The notes: generated from the letters alone by a model not told the origin. DNA of 64,000 nt from Dongia_A sp039808885 (GCA_039808885.1 JBDHTX010000001.1:124001-188000), one strand, 5' to 3'. Counted from the stretch's first letter, positions 1 to 9,016 are shown. Made by a program: numbers and translations.

Positions 1-564
1 CATCCCCTGGCGCCCGATCGCGGCGTCGCCGACGGCATCGCGCGCGAACGCTCGCTGATGTTCCCGGTGCGCGGCATGGCGGACCTCGTCATCGACACCT
101 CGGCCCGCTCCAACGCCGACCTGAAGCGGCTGATGAACGAGCGCTTCGGGCTGGAGCGCCAGCCCGGCCTGGCGCTGACCGTGATGTCGTTCTCCTACCG
201 CGTCGGCGTGCCGCGCGAGGCCGACCTGGTGTTCGACGTGCGCTTCCTCAGCAATCCGCACTACGTCGATGCGCTGCAGCCGCTGAACGGCGAGGACGCC
301 GAGGTGGCGCGCTATATCGAAGGCGATGGCAGCCTGGCGCCCTTCATGGCGTCGCTGTCGGCGCTCATCGATCCGCTCTTGCCCAATTACGAGCGCGAGG
401 GCAAAAGCTATCTCACCATCGCCATCGGCTGCACCGGGGGAAAGCATCGGTCGGTCTATGTGGCCAAGAGACTGGCCGGGACGCTGCGCGGCAGCGGTCG
501 CCCGGTCGCCCTGATCCACCGCGATCTGCAACGCGGCGTGTCGGGCCAATCGGGTCAAGTTTAA
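1..564 (+). CDS. rapZ: RNase adapter / nucleotide-binding protein RapZ, C-terminal part (5' truncated by window edge)
   Basis: The reading frame is open from base 1 and ends in TAA at 562. The 187 visible codons match the C-terminal half of the RapZ/YvcJ family, including the near-terminal IGCTGGKHRSV motif. The N-terminal P-loop lies outside the window. RapZ is a P-loop protein; in enterobacteria it presents the small RNA GlmZ to RNase E in control of amino-sugar synthesis. In alphaproteobacteria the gene usually sits between hprK and the EIIA-Man/HPr genes, as the following two genes show here. Whether the RNA-adapter role holds in this organism is unknown. The gap to the next gene is 13 nt, so co-transcription is likely. 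Confidence 0.93.
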   Translation, partial: HPLAPDRGVADGIARERSLMFPVRGMADLVIDTSARSNADLKRLMNERFGLERQPGLALTVMSFSYRVGVPREADLVFDVRFLSNPHYVDALQPLNGEDAEVARYIEGDGSLAPFMASLSALIDPLLPNYEREGKSYLTIAIGCTGGKHRSVYVAKRLAGTLRGSGRPVALIHRDLQRGVSGQSGQV

Positions 565-577
565 TCGGGGTAAGGCA

Positions 578-982
578 ATGATCGGCATGGTTCTCGTCAC
601 CCACGGCAAGCTGGCCGCCGAATTCCTGGCGGCGCTGGAGCACGTGGTCGGAAAGCAGCAGAAGGCGGCCACCGTCTGCATCGGCGCCGATGACGACATG
701 GAGGCCCGGCGCAAGGAGATCCTGCAGCGGGTCAAGGAAGTCGAGAGCGGCGACGGCGTCGTGCTGCTCACCGACATGTTCGGCGGCACGCCGTCCAACC
801 TCGCCATCTCGGTCCTCGACCGCGCCAATGTCGAGGTCATCGCCGGCATCAACCTGCCGATGCTGATCAAGCTCGCCGGCATGCGCGAGGGCCACAGCCT
901 GACCGCCGCGGTGACCGCCGCGCAGGAAGCCGGGCGCAAATACATCAACGTCGCCTCGCAGCTTCTGGCCGCGCGCGGCTGA
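578..982 (+). CDS. manX: PTS EIIA component, mannose/fructose family (ManX-like)
   Basis: A single-domain EIIA of the mannose family (134 aa). The phospho-accepting histidine is His9 in the MVLVTHGKLA motif, and the DMFGGTPSN loop follows near residue 66. It receives phosphate from HPr. Standalone EIIA-Man proteins in alphaproteobacteria occur without IIB, IIC or IID partners and are thought to be regulatory rather than transport components. No PTS permease is present nearby. It lies between rapZ and ptsH with 10-13 nt gaps, so this is one operon. The symbol follows the family and does not imply mannose transport. Confidence 0.92.
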   Translation: MIGMVLVTHGKLAAEFLAALEHVVGKQQKAATVCIGADDDMEARRKEILQRVKEVESGDGVVLLTDMFGGTPSNLAISVLDRANVEVIAGINLPMLIKLAGMREGHSLTAAVTAAQEAGRKYINVASQLLAARG

Positions 983-992
983 GGGGCGAGGC

Positions 993-1274
993 ATGACGGT
1001 CGACGGCGCGATCTCCCGCATCGCCAGCATCCGCAATCAGCGCGGCCTGCACGCCCGCGCCGCCGCCAAGTTCGTCAAGCTCGCCGGCAGCTTCGATGCG
1101 CAGATCCGCGTCATCAAGGGCGACACCGACGTCTCCGGCGTGTCGATCATGGGATTGATGATGCTGGGCGCCGGCATCGGCACCGACATCGAATTGCGCG
1201 CCAGCGGCCGCCAGGCGGCCGAGGCGATGGGCGCGCTGGTGGACCTGATCGAGCGGCGCTTCGATGAAGAGTGA
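993..1274 (+). CDS. ptsH: HPr phosphocarrier protein
   Basis: A 93-aa HPr. The active histidine is His20 in RGLHARAAAKF. The regulatory serine equivalent to Ser46 is Ser51 in SGVSIMGLMMLGA, the site used by HPr kinase/phosphorylase in organisms that carry hprK, which normally lies just upstream of rapZ in this synteny block (outside the window). It passes phosphate from EI to the EIIA encoded upstream. A GAGGGGCGAGG ribosome-binding region precedes ATG 993. The 3' end overlaps the EI gene by 11 nt, indicating translational coupling. Confidence 0.94.
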   Translation: MTVDGAISRIASIRNQRGLHARAAAKFVKLAGSFDAQIRVIKGDTDVSGVSIMGLMMLGAGIGTDIELRASGRQAAEAMGALVDLIERRFDEE

Positions 1275-3066
1275 CGAGAAAACCCCGCGCCGTCCGCGCC
1301 GCCGCAAGGACCGCGATTCCGAGCGCGTGTTCGAGGGCCTCGGCGTCGCCGCCGGCTTCGGCATCGGCCAGGTCCACGTGGTCGAGGCGGGCGCCATCAC
1401 CATCTCCGAATACGAGATCGCCGAGGACAAGGTCGAAGCCGAGCTCGAGCGCTTTCGCGGCGCCCTGCAGAAATCCGAGCGCCAGCTGCGCAAGCTGATG
1501 GGCAAGGCCGGCGAGCTGCATGGCGCGGCCGCCGAGGAGCTCGGCTTCCTGCTCGACGCCCACATGCAGATGCTGACCGGCTCGCGCGTCACCCGCGGCG
1601 TCGAGCAGCGCATCGCGGAGAACCGGCAGAATGCCGAGGCCGCGGTGCAGGCCGTCATCTCCAAGGTGGCGCATGATTTCGCCTCGCTCGACGACGCCTA
1701 CCTGGCGGCGCGCGCCACCGACGTGCGCGAGGTCGGCAACCGCATCCTGCGCAACCTGACCCAGACCGCCTTCGAGGCGTTCAAGAACCTGCCCGAGGGG
1801 TCGATCGTGGTGGCGGAGGAACTGAGCCCCGCCGATACCGCGCTGCTGGATCCCAAGACCATCGCCGGTTTCGCCACCGCGCTCGGCGGCAAGGAGGGCC
1901 ACACCGCGATCATGGCCCGCTCGCTCGGCCTGCCGGCGGTGCTCGGCATCCCGGACCTGCTGCGCTTCGCCCGCACCGGGCAGGACATCATCGTCGACGG
2001 CCAGGCCGGGCGCGTCATCCTCAACCCGACGCCGGCGCGGATCGAGGATTACCGCAAGCGCCAGGCGGCGCTGGAGCGCGACGAGAAGCAGCTTGGCCGC
2101 CTGCGCAAGCTGCCCTCGGTCACCAAGGACGGCCAGCGCATCGGCCTGCTGGCCAATGTCGAGCTCCCGCGCGAGGCGGAGCTGGCGATGAGCGCCGGCG
2201 CCGAGGGCGTCGGCCTGCTGCGCACCGAGTTCATGTTCATGAACCGCGACGACATTCCCGACGAGGCCGAGCAATACGAGTCCCTGCGCCAGATCGTCGA
2301 GACCATGGAGGGCCGTCCGGTCACCATCCGTACGCTCGATGTCGGCGGCGAGAAGCTGGCGCCCAGCCTGCGCGAGCATCTGGGCGAATCCGCCAATCCG
2401 GCGCTGGGCCTGCGCGCGATCCGCTTGAGCCTGAAGCACCGCGAGCTGCTCGACGACCAGCTGGCGGCGATCCTGCGCGCCGGGGCGCATGGGCCGGTCC
2501 GCATCCTGCTGCCGATGATCTCCTCGGTCTCCGAGGTGAAGCAGGTGCGCGAGGCGCTGCTGCAGGTGGCGCGGCGCATCAAGCGGCGCGGGCAGAAGCT
2601 GCCCGATCCGCTGCCCCCGGTCGGCGTGATGATCGAGGTTCCGGGCGCGGCGCTGGCCGCCGACGCGCTGACCCAGGTTTCCGATTTCTTCGCCATCGGC
2701 TCCAACGACCTGACGATGTACACGCTCGCCATCGACCGCGGCGAGGAACAGGTGGCGCATCTCTACAACCCGCTGCACCCGGCGGTGCTGCGTCTGATCC
2801 AGTTCTCCACCGAGGCGGCGCTGCGCGCCCGCATCCCGATCAGCGTCTGCGGCGAGATCGCCGGCGATGCGCGCTTCGCGCCGCTGCTGCTGGGCCTCGG
2901 CATCCAGGACCTCAGCATGGCGGCGACCGCCCTGCCGCGCATCAAGCAGCGCATCCGCAGCCTCGACTACCTCGCCTCCGCCCGCTTCGCGCGCCAGGTG
3001 ATGGACCAGTGGGATTCGGGCCGCATCGCCATGCTGCTCGACGACTTCAACGCGCTGGCGACCTAG
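1264..3066 (+). CDS. ptsI: Phosphoenolpyruvate-protein phosphotransferase (PTS enzyme I)
   Basis: A 600-aa enzyme I that autophosphorylates from PEP and phosphorylates HPr. The active-site histidine is His213 in GGKEGHTAIMARSLG, and the conserved PEP-site cysteine is Cys529 in SVCGEIAGD. The order is an N-terminal EI domain, the swivelling phospho-His domain, then the C-terminal PEP-binding TIM barrel (LLRTEFMFM, RTLDVGGEK, GSNDLTMYTLAIDR). There is no N-terminal GAF domain, so it is not a classical EI-Ntr (PtsP). It overlaps ptsH by 11 nt. With no sugar permease nearby, the cascade is probably regulatory. Confidence 0.94.
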   Translation: MKSDEKTPRRPRRRKDRDSERVFEGLGVAAGFGIGQVHVVEAGAITISEYEIAEDKVEAELERFRGALQKSERQLRKLMGKAGELHGAAAEELGFLLDAHMQMLTGSRVTRGVEQRIAENRQNAEAAVQAVISKVAHDFASLDDAYLAARATDVREVGNRILRNLTQTAFEAFKNLPEGSIVVAEELSPADTALLDPKTIAGFATALGGKEGHTAIMARSLGLPAVLGIPDLLRFARTGQDIIVDGQAGRVILNPTPARIEDYRKRQAALERDEKQLGRLRKLPSVTKDGQRIGLLANVELPREAELAMSAGAEGVGLLRTEFMFMNRDDIPDEAEQYESLRQIVETMEGRPVTIRTLDVGGEKLAPSLREHLGESANPALGLRAIRLSLKHRELLDDQLAAILRAGAHGPVRILLPMISSVSEVKQVREALLQVARRIKRRGQKLPDPLPPVGVMIEVPGAALAADALTQVSDFFAIGSNDLTMYTLAIDRGEEQVAHLYNPLHPAVLRLIQFSTEAALRARIPISVCGEIAGDARFAPLLLGLGIQDLSMAATALPRIKQRIRSLDYLASARFARQVMDQWDSGRIAMLLDDFNALAT

Positions 3067-3076
3067 CCGGGGACGC

Positions 3077-3613
3077 GTGACGACCTCGTCCCCGGAGCGG
3101 GATGCCTTTCGCGCCGCCTGCGGCGCGGCCTTCGACCGGCTGCCGGAGATCGTCCGTCGCGCCCATACCGGAAGGACGCGCCTGGCGGGCCAAGTCCGCG
3201 TCCAGCGCGGGTCGTGGCTTGCCGGCCTCGCGGCCGATGCGCTGGGCCTGCCGGCGGCGGGCGAGTCGGTCGCGATGACGGTGGAGAGCGATCATCTCCC
3301 CGACCGGATGATCTGGAACCGCACCTTCGGCATGCGGCAGTTCCGCTCCTGCTTCCGCCTGGACGGAACCGGGTTGACGGAATCGGTCGGCCCCTTCCGG
3401 CTGCGCCTCGAGCTTGCCGTCGCGGGCGGCAGGCTCCAGTACCGCCTGCGCGGCGTGCGCGTGATCGGCCTGCCCTGGCCGGCCAAGCTGGCACCGGCTC
3501 TGGAAGCCTGGGAAGGTGCCGCCGGAACGCAATACGAGTTCGCGGTGGAGATCCGCCTGCCGCTCCTCGGACGGCTCGTCCGATATGAAGGTCGGCTGGA
3601 CCACGTCGCCTGA
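3077..3613 (+). CDS. DUF4166 domain-containing protein
   Basis: A 178-aa protein starting at GTG 3077, 10 nt after the ptsI stop, with a GGGGA stretch upstream. The whole length resembles DUF4166: an N-terminal FDRLPEIVRRAH segment, a central MIWNRTFG motif and a beta-rich remainder. The domain is often found alone or fused to saccharopine-dehydrogenase-like reductases; its function is not known. No signal peptide or membrane segment is seen. The spacing suggests co-transcription with the PTS genes, but no functional link is established. Confidence 0.78.
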   Translation: MTTSSPERDAFRAACGAAFDRLPEIVRRAHTGRTRLAGQVRVQRGSWLAGLAADALGLPAAGESVAMTVESDHLPDRMIWNRTFGMRQFRSCFRLDGTGLTESVGPFRLRLELAVAGGRLQYRLRGVRVIGLPWPAKLAPALEAWEGAAGTQYEFAVEIRLPLLGRLVRYEGRLDHVA

Positions 3614-3766
3614 GGGGGGCGGAGAAGCACGGCGGAGCGGGCGAACCATTGTCTCAGGCGCGCGACCACCCGCCGCATGGGACGGAGCCGGGAGCAGCCC
3701 TAAGTACTAATGGACGGCGCGGCTGGCCCATTGGCGGGTCCCAGGCCGGCCCTCTGGGGAGTTAAC

Positions 3767-4252
3767 ATGATCAAGGAAGTCGCGGGCGATATCCTGTTGA
3801 GCGATGCGCATGCCATCGCCCATGGCGTGGCGCCGAATGACCATTTCAACAGCGGCCTGGCCCTGGCGATGCGCGAGCGCTGGCCGGCGCTGAGCAAGGA
3901 TTTCCGTCATTATTGCCAGACCAATCACCCCAAGCCGGGCTCGGTCTTCGCCTGGATGGGCGCCGACGGCAAATACGTCATCAACCTGATGACCCAGGAA
4001 GCCGCCTATGGCCATGGCGAGAAACCTGGCAAGGCGACCACCGAATATGTCGGCCATTCGCTGCGCGAGTTGGCCAAGCTGGCGAAGGCGGAAAACCTGC
4101 GCTCCATCGCCTTGCCGCGCCTGGCGACCGGCGTGGGCGGGCTCGACTGGAACGAGGTGAAGCCGCTGGTCGCGCGCCACCTCGGCGAGCTGCAGGTGCC
4201 GGTCTACATCTACGCGACCTACCACAAGGGTCAGAAGGCCGCCGAGAACTAG
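3767..4252 (+). CDS. Macrodomain protein, DarG/TARG1-like (ADP-ribose binding or hydrolase)
   Basis: A 161-aa single macrodomain. ATG 3767 is chosen because TGGGGAG lies at a good distance upstream; an in-frame ATG at 3710 has no such site. An N-terminal VAGDILL strand is followed by AHGVAPNDHFNSGLALAM in place of the usual glycine-rich loop, then PRLATGVGGLDWNEV near the C-terminus. That last motif matches the DarG/TARG1 class, which removes ADP-ribose from DNA or from glutamate. No DarT-like transferase is adjacent, so a toxin-antitoxin role is not supported here. The substrate is unknown. Confidence 0.8.
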   Translation: MIKEVAGDILLSDAHAIAHGVAPNDHFNSGLALAMRERWPALSKDFRHYCQTNHPKPGSVFAWMGADGKYVINLMTQEAAYGHGEKPGKATTEYVGHSLRELAKLAKAENLRSIALPRLATGVGGLDWNEVKPLVARHLGELQVPVYIYATYHKGQKAAEN

Positions 4253-4307
4253 TCCCCGTCGCGTCCTTGTCGCGCCACAATCCCCGCCGCAGGATGCGGC
4301 GGCGGAG

Positions 4308-4994
4308 GTGGCGCGCATGGCGCTGAGGCGATGTTGGAAAATCCTGGGCTGGATCGCGGCGGTCGTGGTTGCCGCGCCGGTCGTCTATACGGCCGCGGCC
4401 TTCGGTGTCCTGCTCTGGCCGCAACGCGTCGTCGCGGTCGAGGGCGGCATCACCCTCTATGCCTGCGACAACGGGGTCCACACCGACCTGATCCTGCCGG
4501 TATCCGCGGCGGGCGTCGATTGGCGCGCAACCTTCACGCCCGATGGCTTCGCCGGCCCGACCGAGGCATACGACTATATCGGCCTGGGCTGGGGCAGCCG
4601 GGACTTCTACCTGAACACGCCGACCTGGGCCGAGTTAGACGCCGCCACCGCCTTCGCCGCGCTGCTGTGGGACGAGACGGTCATCCGCGTCGACTATCGC
4701 CCGCACCCCGGCCCCGGCGAGACTTGCGGAAGCTGGCAGGTGGACGAAGCGGCCTATCTTCGGATCGCGGCCCTGGTGCGCGACACGCTGCGCCTGTCGC
4801 AGGGTCGCCCGGTGCGGACCGGACGCGGCTATGGCAACCGTGACGCGTTCTATGTCGCCAATGGCCGCTACACCATCATCGACACCTGCAACCAGTGGAC
4901 CGGACGGGCCTTGCGGCTGGGCGGCGCGCCGGTGGCGCCCTGGACGCCGTTTTCCTTCCTGGTTTTGTGGCATTTGCCGGCGGTTCCGGCCTGA
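4308..4994 (+). CDS. DUF2459 / TIGR02117 family protein, membrane-anchored
   Basis: A 228-aa protein from GTG 4308; ATG 4317 is an alternative start. One N-terminal hydrophobic segment (about residues 12-36) should anchor it in the inner membrane, with the rest periplasmic. The body carries DNGVHTDLILPV, YIGLGWGSRDFY and DTCNQWTGRALRLGG, which are characteristic of the DUF2459/TIGR02117 family. The invariant Cys and His suggest a papain-like fold, but this is inference. The function is unknown. It stands alone between the macrodomain gene and ahcY. Confidence 0.8.
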   Translation: MARMALRRCWKILGWIAAVVVAAPVVYTAAAFGVLLWPQRVVAVEGGITLYACDNGVHTDLILPVSAAGVDWRATFTPDGFAGPTEAYDYIGLGWGSRDFYLNTPTWAELDAATAFAALLWDETVIRVDYRPHPGPGETCGSWQVDEAAYLRIAALVRDTLRLSQGRPVRTGRGYGNRDAFYVANGRYTIIDTCNQWTGRALRLGGAPVAPWTPFSFLVLWHLPAVPA

Positions 4995-5105
4995 ACCCCC
5001 ACTTCCCCTTATAGGAATATACCTTTACCTGCCTTGCCCCGCCCGGCCATGGCTGGTAGAAGGCGGCCAATTTCCGCACAGGATTCGTTAGCCAAGGAGA
5101 CCGGA

Positions 5106-6404
5106 ATGGCGTCCGCGTTCAGCGATTACAAAGTCAAGGACATGAGCCTGGCCGAGTGGGGCCGCAAGGAGATCGACATCGCCGAGACGGAGATGCCGGG
5201 CCTGATGGCATTGCGGGCCGAGTTCGGCAAGTCCAAGCCGCTGAAGGGCGCCCGCATCGCCGGCTGCCTGCACATGACCATCCAGACCGCGGTGCTGATC
5301 GAGACCCTGACCGCCCTCGGCGCCGAAGTGCGCTGGTCGTCCTGCAACATCTTCTCGACCCAGGACCAGGCCGCGGCCGGCATCGCCGCCGCCGGCATCC
5401 CGGTCTTCGCCTGGAAGGGCATGTCGGAAGAGGAGTTCTGGTGGTGCATCGAGCAGACGGTGAACGGCCCGAACGGCTGGCACCCGAACATGATCCTCGA
5501 TGACGGCGGCGACCTCACCGTGCTGATGCACGAGAAGTATCCGCAGCTGATGGAGCATGTGAAGGGCATCAGCGAAGAGACCACGACGGGTGTCGCGCGG
5601 CTCTACGAGATGGCGCGCAAGGATGCGCTGCTGGTGCCGGCGATCAACGTCAACAACTCCGTCACCAAGTCGAAGTTCGACAACCTCTATGGCTGCCGCG
5701 AGAGCCTGGTCGACGGCATCAAGCGCGCCACCGACGTGATGATGGCCGGCAAGGTCGCCGTCGTGTGCGGCTTCGGCGACGTGGGCAAGGGCTCGGCCGC
5801 CTCGCTGCGCAGCCAGGGTGCGCGCGTGATGGTGACCGAGATCGACCCGATCTGCGCCCTGCAGGCGGCGATGGAAGGCTACCAGGTGGTGACCATGGAA
5901 GAGGCCGCCCCGCAGGGCGACATCTTCGTCACCGCCACCGGCAACGTCGACGTCATCACCCTCGACCACATGCGGCAGATGAAGCATCGCGCCATCGTCT
6001 GCAACATCGGCCATTTCGACAGCGAGATCCAGATCGCGGGCTTGCGGAACTACAAGTGGCACAACGTGAAGCCGCAGGTCGACGAGGTCGAGTTCCCGGA
6101 CGGCAAGCGCCTGATCGTCCTGGCGGAGGGCCGCCTGGTGAACCTGGGCTGCGCCACCGGCCATCCCAGCTTCGTCATGTCGGCCAGCTTCACCAACCAG
6201 GTGCTGGCCCAGATCGAGTTGTGGGAGAACCACAAGAAATACGCCCGCCAGGTCTATGTGCTGCCCAAGCACCTGGACGAGAAGGTGGCCTCGCTGCATC
6301 TGGAGAAGATCGGCGTGAAACTCACCAAACTCACACCCAAGCAGTCGGAATATCTCGGCGTCGCCGCCGCCGGCCCGTTCAAGCCGGAGCACTATCGCTA
6401 CTGA
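5106..6404 (+). CDS. ahcY: Adenosylhomocysteinase (S-adenosylhomocysteine hydrolase)
   Basis: A 432-aa NAD-dependent enzyme that cleaves S-adenosylhomocysteine to adenosine and homocysteine in the activated-methyl cycle. ATG 5106 is preceded by AAGGAG at 5094-5099. Signatures include SCNIFSTQDQAAAGIA, VPAINVNNSVTKSKFDN with the catalytic lysine, the Rossmann motif CGFGDVGKGSA, and the C-terminal KPEHYRY tail. The upstream 110 bases were inspected for a riboswitch and no recognisable SAH or SAM aptamer was found. A strong hairpin terminator follows. Confidence 0.97.
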   Translation: MASAFSDYKVKDMSLAEWGRKEIDIAETEMPGLMALRAEFGKSKPLKGARIAGCLHMTIQTAVLIETLTALGAEVRWSSCNIFSTQDQAAAGIAAAGIPVFAWKGMSEEEFWWCIEQTVNGPNGWHPNMILDDGGDLTVLMHEKYPQLMEHVKGISEETTTGVARLYEMARKDALLVPAINVNNSVTKSKFDNLYGCRESLVDGIKRATDVMMAGKVAVVCGFGDVGKGSAASLRSQGARVMVTEIDPICALQAAMEGYQVVTMEEAAPQGDIFVTATGNVDVITLDHMRQMKHRAIVCNIGHFDSEIQIAGLRNYKWHNVKPQVDEVEFPDGKRLIVLAEGRLVNLGCATGHPSFVMSASFTNQVLAQIELWENHKKYARQVYVLPKHLDEKVASLHLEKIGVKLTKLTPKQSEYLGVAAAGPFKPEHYRY

Positions 6405-6431
6405 TCGGCGGCACCCGCCGCCATCTTCCGG

Positions 6432-6462
6432 AACGGCGCGGCCCATTGGCCGCGCCGTTTCG
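6432..6462 (+). terminator. Hairpin terminator after ahcY
   Basis: A perfect 12-bp stem (6432-6443 with 6448-6459) encloses a CATT loop and is followed by TTTC. It lies 28 nt after the ahcY stop and separates ahcY from the divL-like gene. Confidence 0.8.
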
Positions 6463-6529
6463 CTGTACCGCGAAGCCGGTGCGCGCCGCGGCTGTTGTCG
6501 TCAACAATGGTAAAGATTACAGTCGGCGC

Positions 6530-9016
6530 ATGTCGTCGGGGATCACTGCGCCGAGTCGTTCTGCCGCCTGGACCTGTGCCGGAGCGGCTATTGTCCTGGG
6601 CGGATGGGCGCTGCTCCAGGCGCGGCCGGCCCTGGCGCAGGTGCAGGCCGACACCGCCACCGACCAGTTTGCCACCGTCACCCTGGCCGGCGTGAATGTG
6701 GCCGGCATCAACCTGGTCTGGGCCGCCGTGCTCATCGGCGTCGCCGCCATTTTCCTGCTCGCCCAGCACGTGACGCATCGCCTGGCGCTGCGGCGCGAGA
6801 TCGACGCCCGCAACGACGTGTCGCGCCAGCTCATCGAGGCGCGCGAGCGCCTGGCCAGCGCGCCCGTCGGGCTGATCGAATGGACCGGCGCCGGCCAGAT
6901 CCAGATCGACGCGCGCGCGGCCGAGCTGCTTGGCGTCTCCGTCGCCAGCCTCAGCGCCGAGGATCTGCGCCGCCTGCTGCAGCCGGTTGCGGCCGACGCA
7001 GATGAGCGCTGGGACCAGCTGCTCACCGGCAAGAGCGCGGTGCAGGAGATCATGCGCCACACCGGCACCGGGCGGCGCCTGCGCCTGCAGCGCCAGGAGT
7101 CCAGCGGCGTGCGGCGGCTGTGGATCGACGACGTCTCCGATTCCATGACCATCGCCGACGAAGCACGCAGCGCCGCCGACGATTTCGTCGATCTGCTGGA
7201 CAAGCTGCCCATCCCGATCTGGCGGCGCGACGCCACGCTGGCGATCGTCTATTGCAACCAAGCCTTCTACCGGCTGCTCGACCTGCCGCCCGGCGAGACC
7301 CTGCGGCCCGGCCGCGACATCAACAGCGCGGCGCGCGCCCTGGCGGCGCGGGCGCTGAAGCTCGGCATGGCGCAGTCGGAGAGCCAGCAGCAGGTGGTGG
7401 CCGGCAAGCGCCGGCTGTTCGACTTCAACGAGGCGCCGCTGCCCTCGGGCGGGCTGATCGGCTTCGCCATCGACCAGACCGCGCTGGAAGAGACGCATTC
7501 CGAGCTGGCGCGCCATATCGCCGCCCATGACGACGTGCTGCAGAGCCTCGGCACCGGCATCGTCATCTTCGGCCCCGACCGCCGGGTGAAGTTCTTCAAC
7601 GCGGCCTATCGCGACCAGTTCGAGCTCGACGCCCAGTTCCTGCGCTCCGAGCCGACCATCGACGAGGTGCTGGACAGCCTGCGCGAGCGCCGCCAGATCG
7701 CCGAGCAGGCCGATTTCCGCAACTACAAGCAGGAATTCGCCCGCCACATCATGTCGATCATCGGCCCCTTCGAGGAGCTGATGCATACGCCGGCCGATCG
7801 CACCTTCCGCATGGTGGCGACGCCGCACCCGATGGGCGGCGTGATCCTGACCTACGAGGACGTGACCGACCGCCTGGCGCTGGAAGCCAGCTACAACACG
7901 CTCATTGAAGTGCAGCGCGAGACGATCGACCACCTCTACGAGGGCATTGCCGTCTATGGCGGCGACGGCCGGCTGAAGCTGCACAACTCCGCCTTCGCCC
8001 GCATGTGGTCGCTGACCGACGACGAGCTGGCCGGGCAGCCGCATGTCTCCCGGGTGGTCGACCTGGTGTCGAAGTTCTTCACCAACCGCAAGGATTGGCC
8101 GCTGCTGCGCGAGCGCATCATCAGCGAGGTGGCGGACCGCGAATTGCGCAACCTCAGGATCGAGCGCAGCGACAAGCGGGTCATCGACGTGGCGGCGATC
8201 CCGCTGCCCGACGGCGGGCGGCTGTTCAAATACACCGACGTCACCGACAGCATCAACATGGAGCGCGCCCTGCGCGAGAGGAACGAGGCGCTGATGGCGG
8301 CCGACCGCCTGAAGTCGGAGTTCATCGCCAACGTCTCCTACGAGTTCCGCACGCCGCTCAACGCCATCATCGGCTATGCCGAGCTGCTGTCGCGGCAGTA
8401 TTTCGGCACCTTGAACGAGAAGCAGCAGGAATACAGCGCCGGCATTCTCGACGCCGCGCAGGCCCTGCTGCTGCTGATCTCCGACGTCATCGACGTGGCG
8501 GCGATCGAGGCCGGCTACATCAAGCTCGACCTGAAGCCGGTCGACGTGCGGGAGATGCTGGACGCCAGCGAAAGGCTGTTCCAGCAGCGGGCCCGCATGC
8601 GGTCGGTGGCGCTCAGCCTCGATTGCAACGGCGAGCTGGGCGAGATCGTCGGCGACCAGCAGCGCCTGAAGCAGGCGCTGTCCAACCTGTTGTCGAACGC
8701 GCTGTCGGCGGCACCCTATGGCGGCGCCGTCACCCTGCGGGCCAAGCGCCAGCCGATGCAGCTGGCGATCGCGGTCGAGGTGAACTCGGCGCCCAGCACC
8801 GAGACCGGTCCGCTTGATATCGGCATCCTGCCGGCGGAGCTCGGCGGCAGCGCCGGCTCGGGCCGCGACGTCACCAGCGGACTCGGCATCGCGCTGGTCC
8901 GCACCCTGGTCGAGCTGCATGGCGGCCGGGTCGAGACCGAGATCGGCGTCGGCTATCGCCGCGTCATCTGCACCCTGCCCCTGGATCCCACCGGCCGCGC
9001 CGCGACGCTGCATTGA
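6530..9016 (+). CDS. DivL-like PAS-domain sensor kinase homologue with Tyr at the phospho-acceptor site
   Basis: An 828-aa protein. Two N-terminal hydrophobic segments (about residues 12-33 and 58-78) precede several PAS-like repeats, a dimerisation helix and a C-terminal ATPase-like domain. The H-box reads FIANVSYEFRTPLNAIIGYA, so Tyr604 replaces the usual phospho-acceptor histidine. This is the hallmark of Caulobacter DivL, which binds DivK and controls CckA. The N-box (LSNLLSNALS) and SGLGIALVRTL are present, but a clear DxGxG G1 box is not, consistent with a pseudokinase. ATG 6530 is the first good start after the ahcY terminator. Orthology to DivL is inferred from the Tyr, the layout and the neighbourhood. 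Confidence 0.85.
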   Translation: MSSGITAPSRSAAWTCAGAAIVLGGWALLQARPALAQVQADTATDQFATVTLAGVNVAGINLVWAAVLIGVAAIFLLAQHVTHRLALRREIDARNDVSRQLIEARERLASAPVGLIEWTGAGQIQIDARAAELLGVSVASLSAEDLRRLLQPVAADADERWDQLLTGKSAVQEIMRHTGTGRRLRLQRQESSGVRRLWIDDVSDSMTIADEARSAADDFVDLLDKLPIPIWRRDATLAIVYCNQAFYRLLDLPPGETLRPGRDINSAARALAARALKLGMAQSESQQQVVAGKRRLFDFNEAPLPSGGLIGFAIDQTALEETHSELARHIAAHDDVLQSLGTGIVIFGPDRRVKFFNAAYRDQFELDAQFLRSEPTIDEVLDSLRERRQIAEQADFRNYKQEFARHIMSIIGPFEELMHTPADRTFRMVATPHPMGGVILTYEDVTDRLALEASYNTLIEVQRETIDHLYEGIAVYGGDGRLKLHNSAFARMWSLTDDELAGQPHVSRVVDLVSKFFTNRKDWPLLRERIISEVADRELRNLRIERSDKRVIDVAAIPLPDGGRLFKYTDVTDSINMERALRERNEALMAADRLKSEFIANVSYEFRTPLNAIIGYAELLSRQYFGTLNEKQQEYSAGILDAAQALLLLISDVIDVAAIEAGYIKLDLKPVDVREMLDASERLFQQRARMRSVALSLDCNGELGEIVGDQQRLKQALSNLLSNALSAAPYGGAVTLRAKRQPMQLAIAVEVNSAPSTETGPLDIGILPAELGGSAGSGRDVTSGLGIALVRTLVELHGGRVETEIGVGYRRVICTLPLDPTGRAATLH

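Noticed and set aside
4995..5105. Possible SAH or SAM riboswitch upstream of ahcY
   Set aside because: No recognisable conserved core or pairing was found in the 110-nt leader; a covariance search would be decisive.
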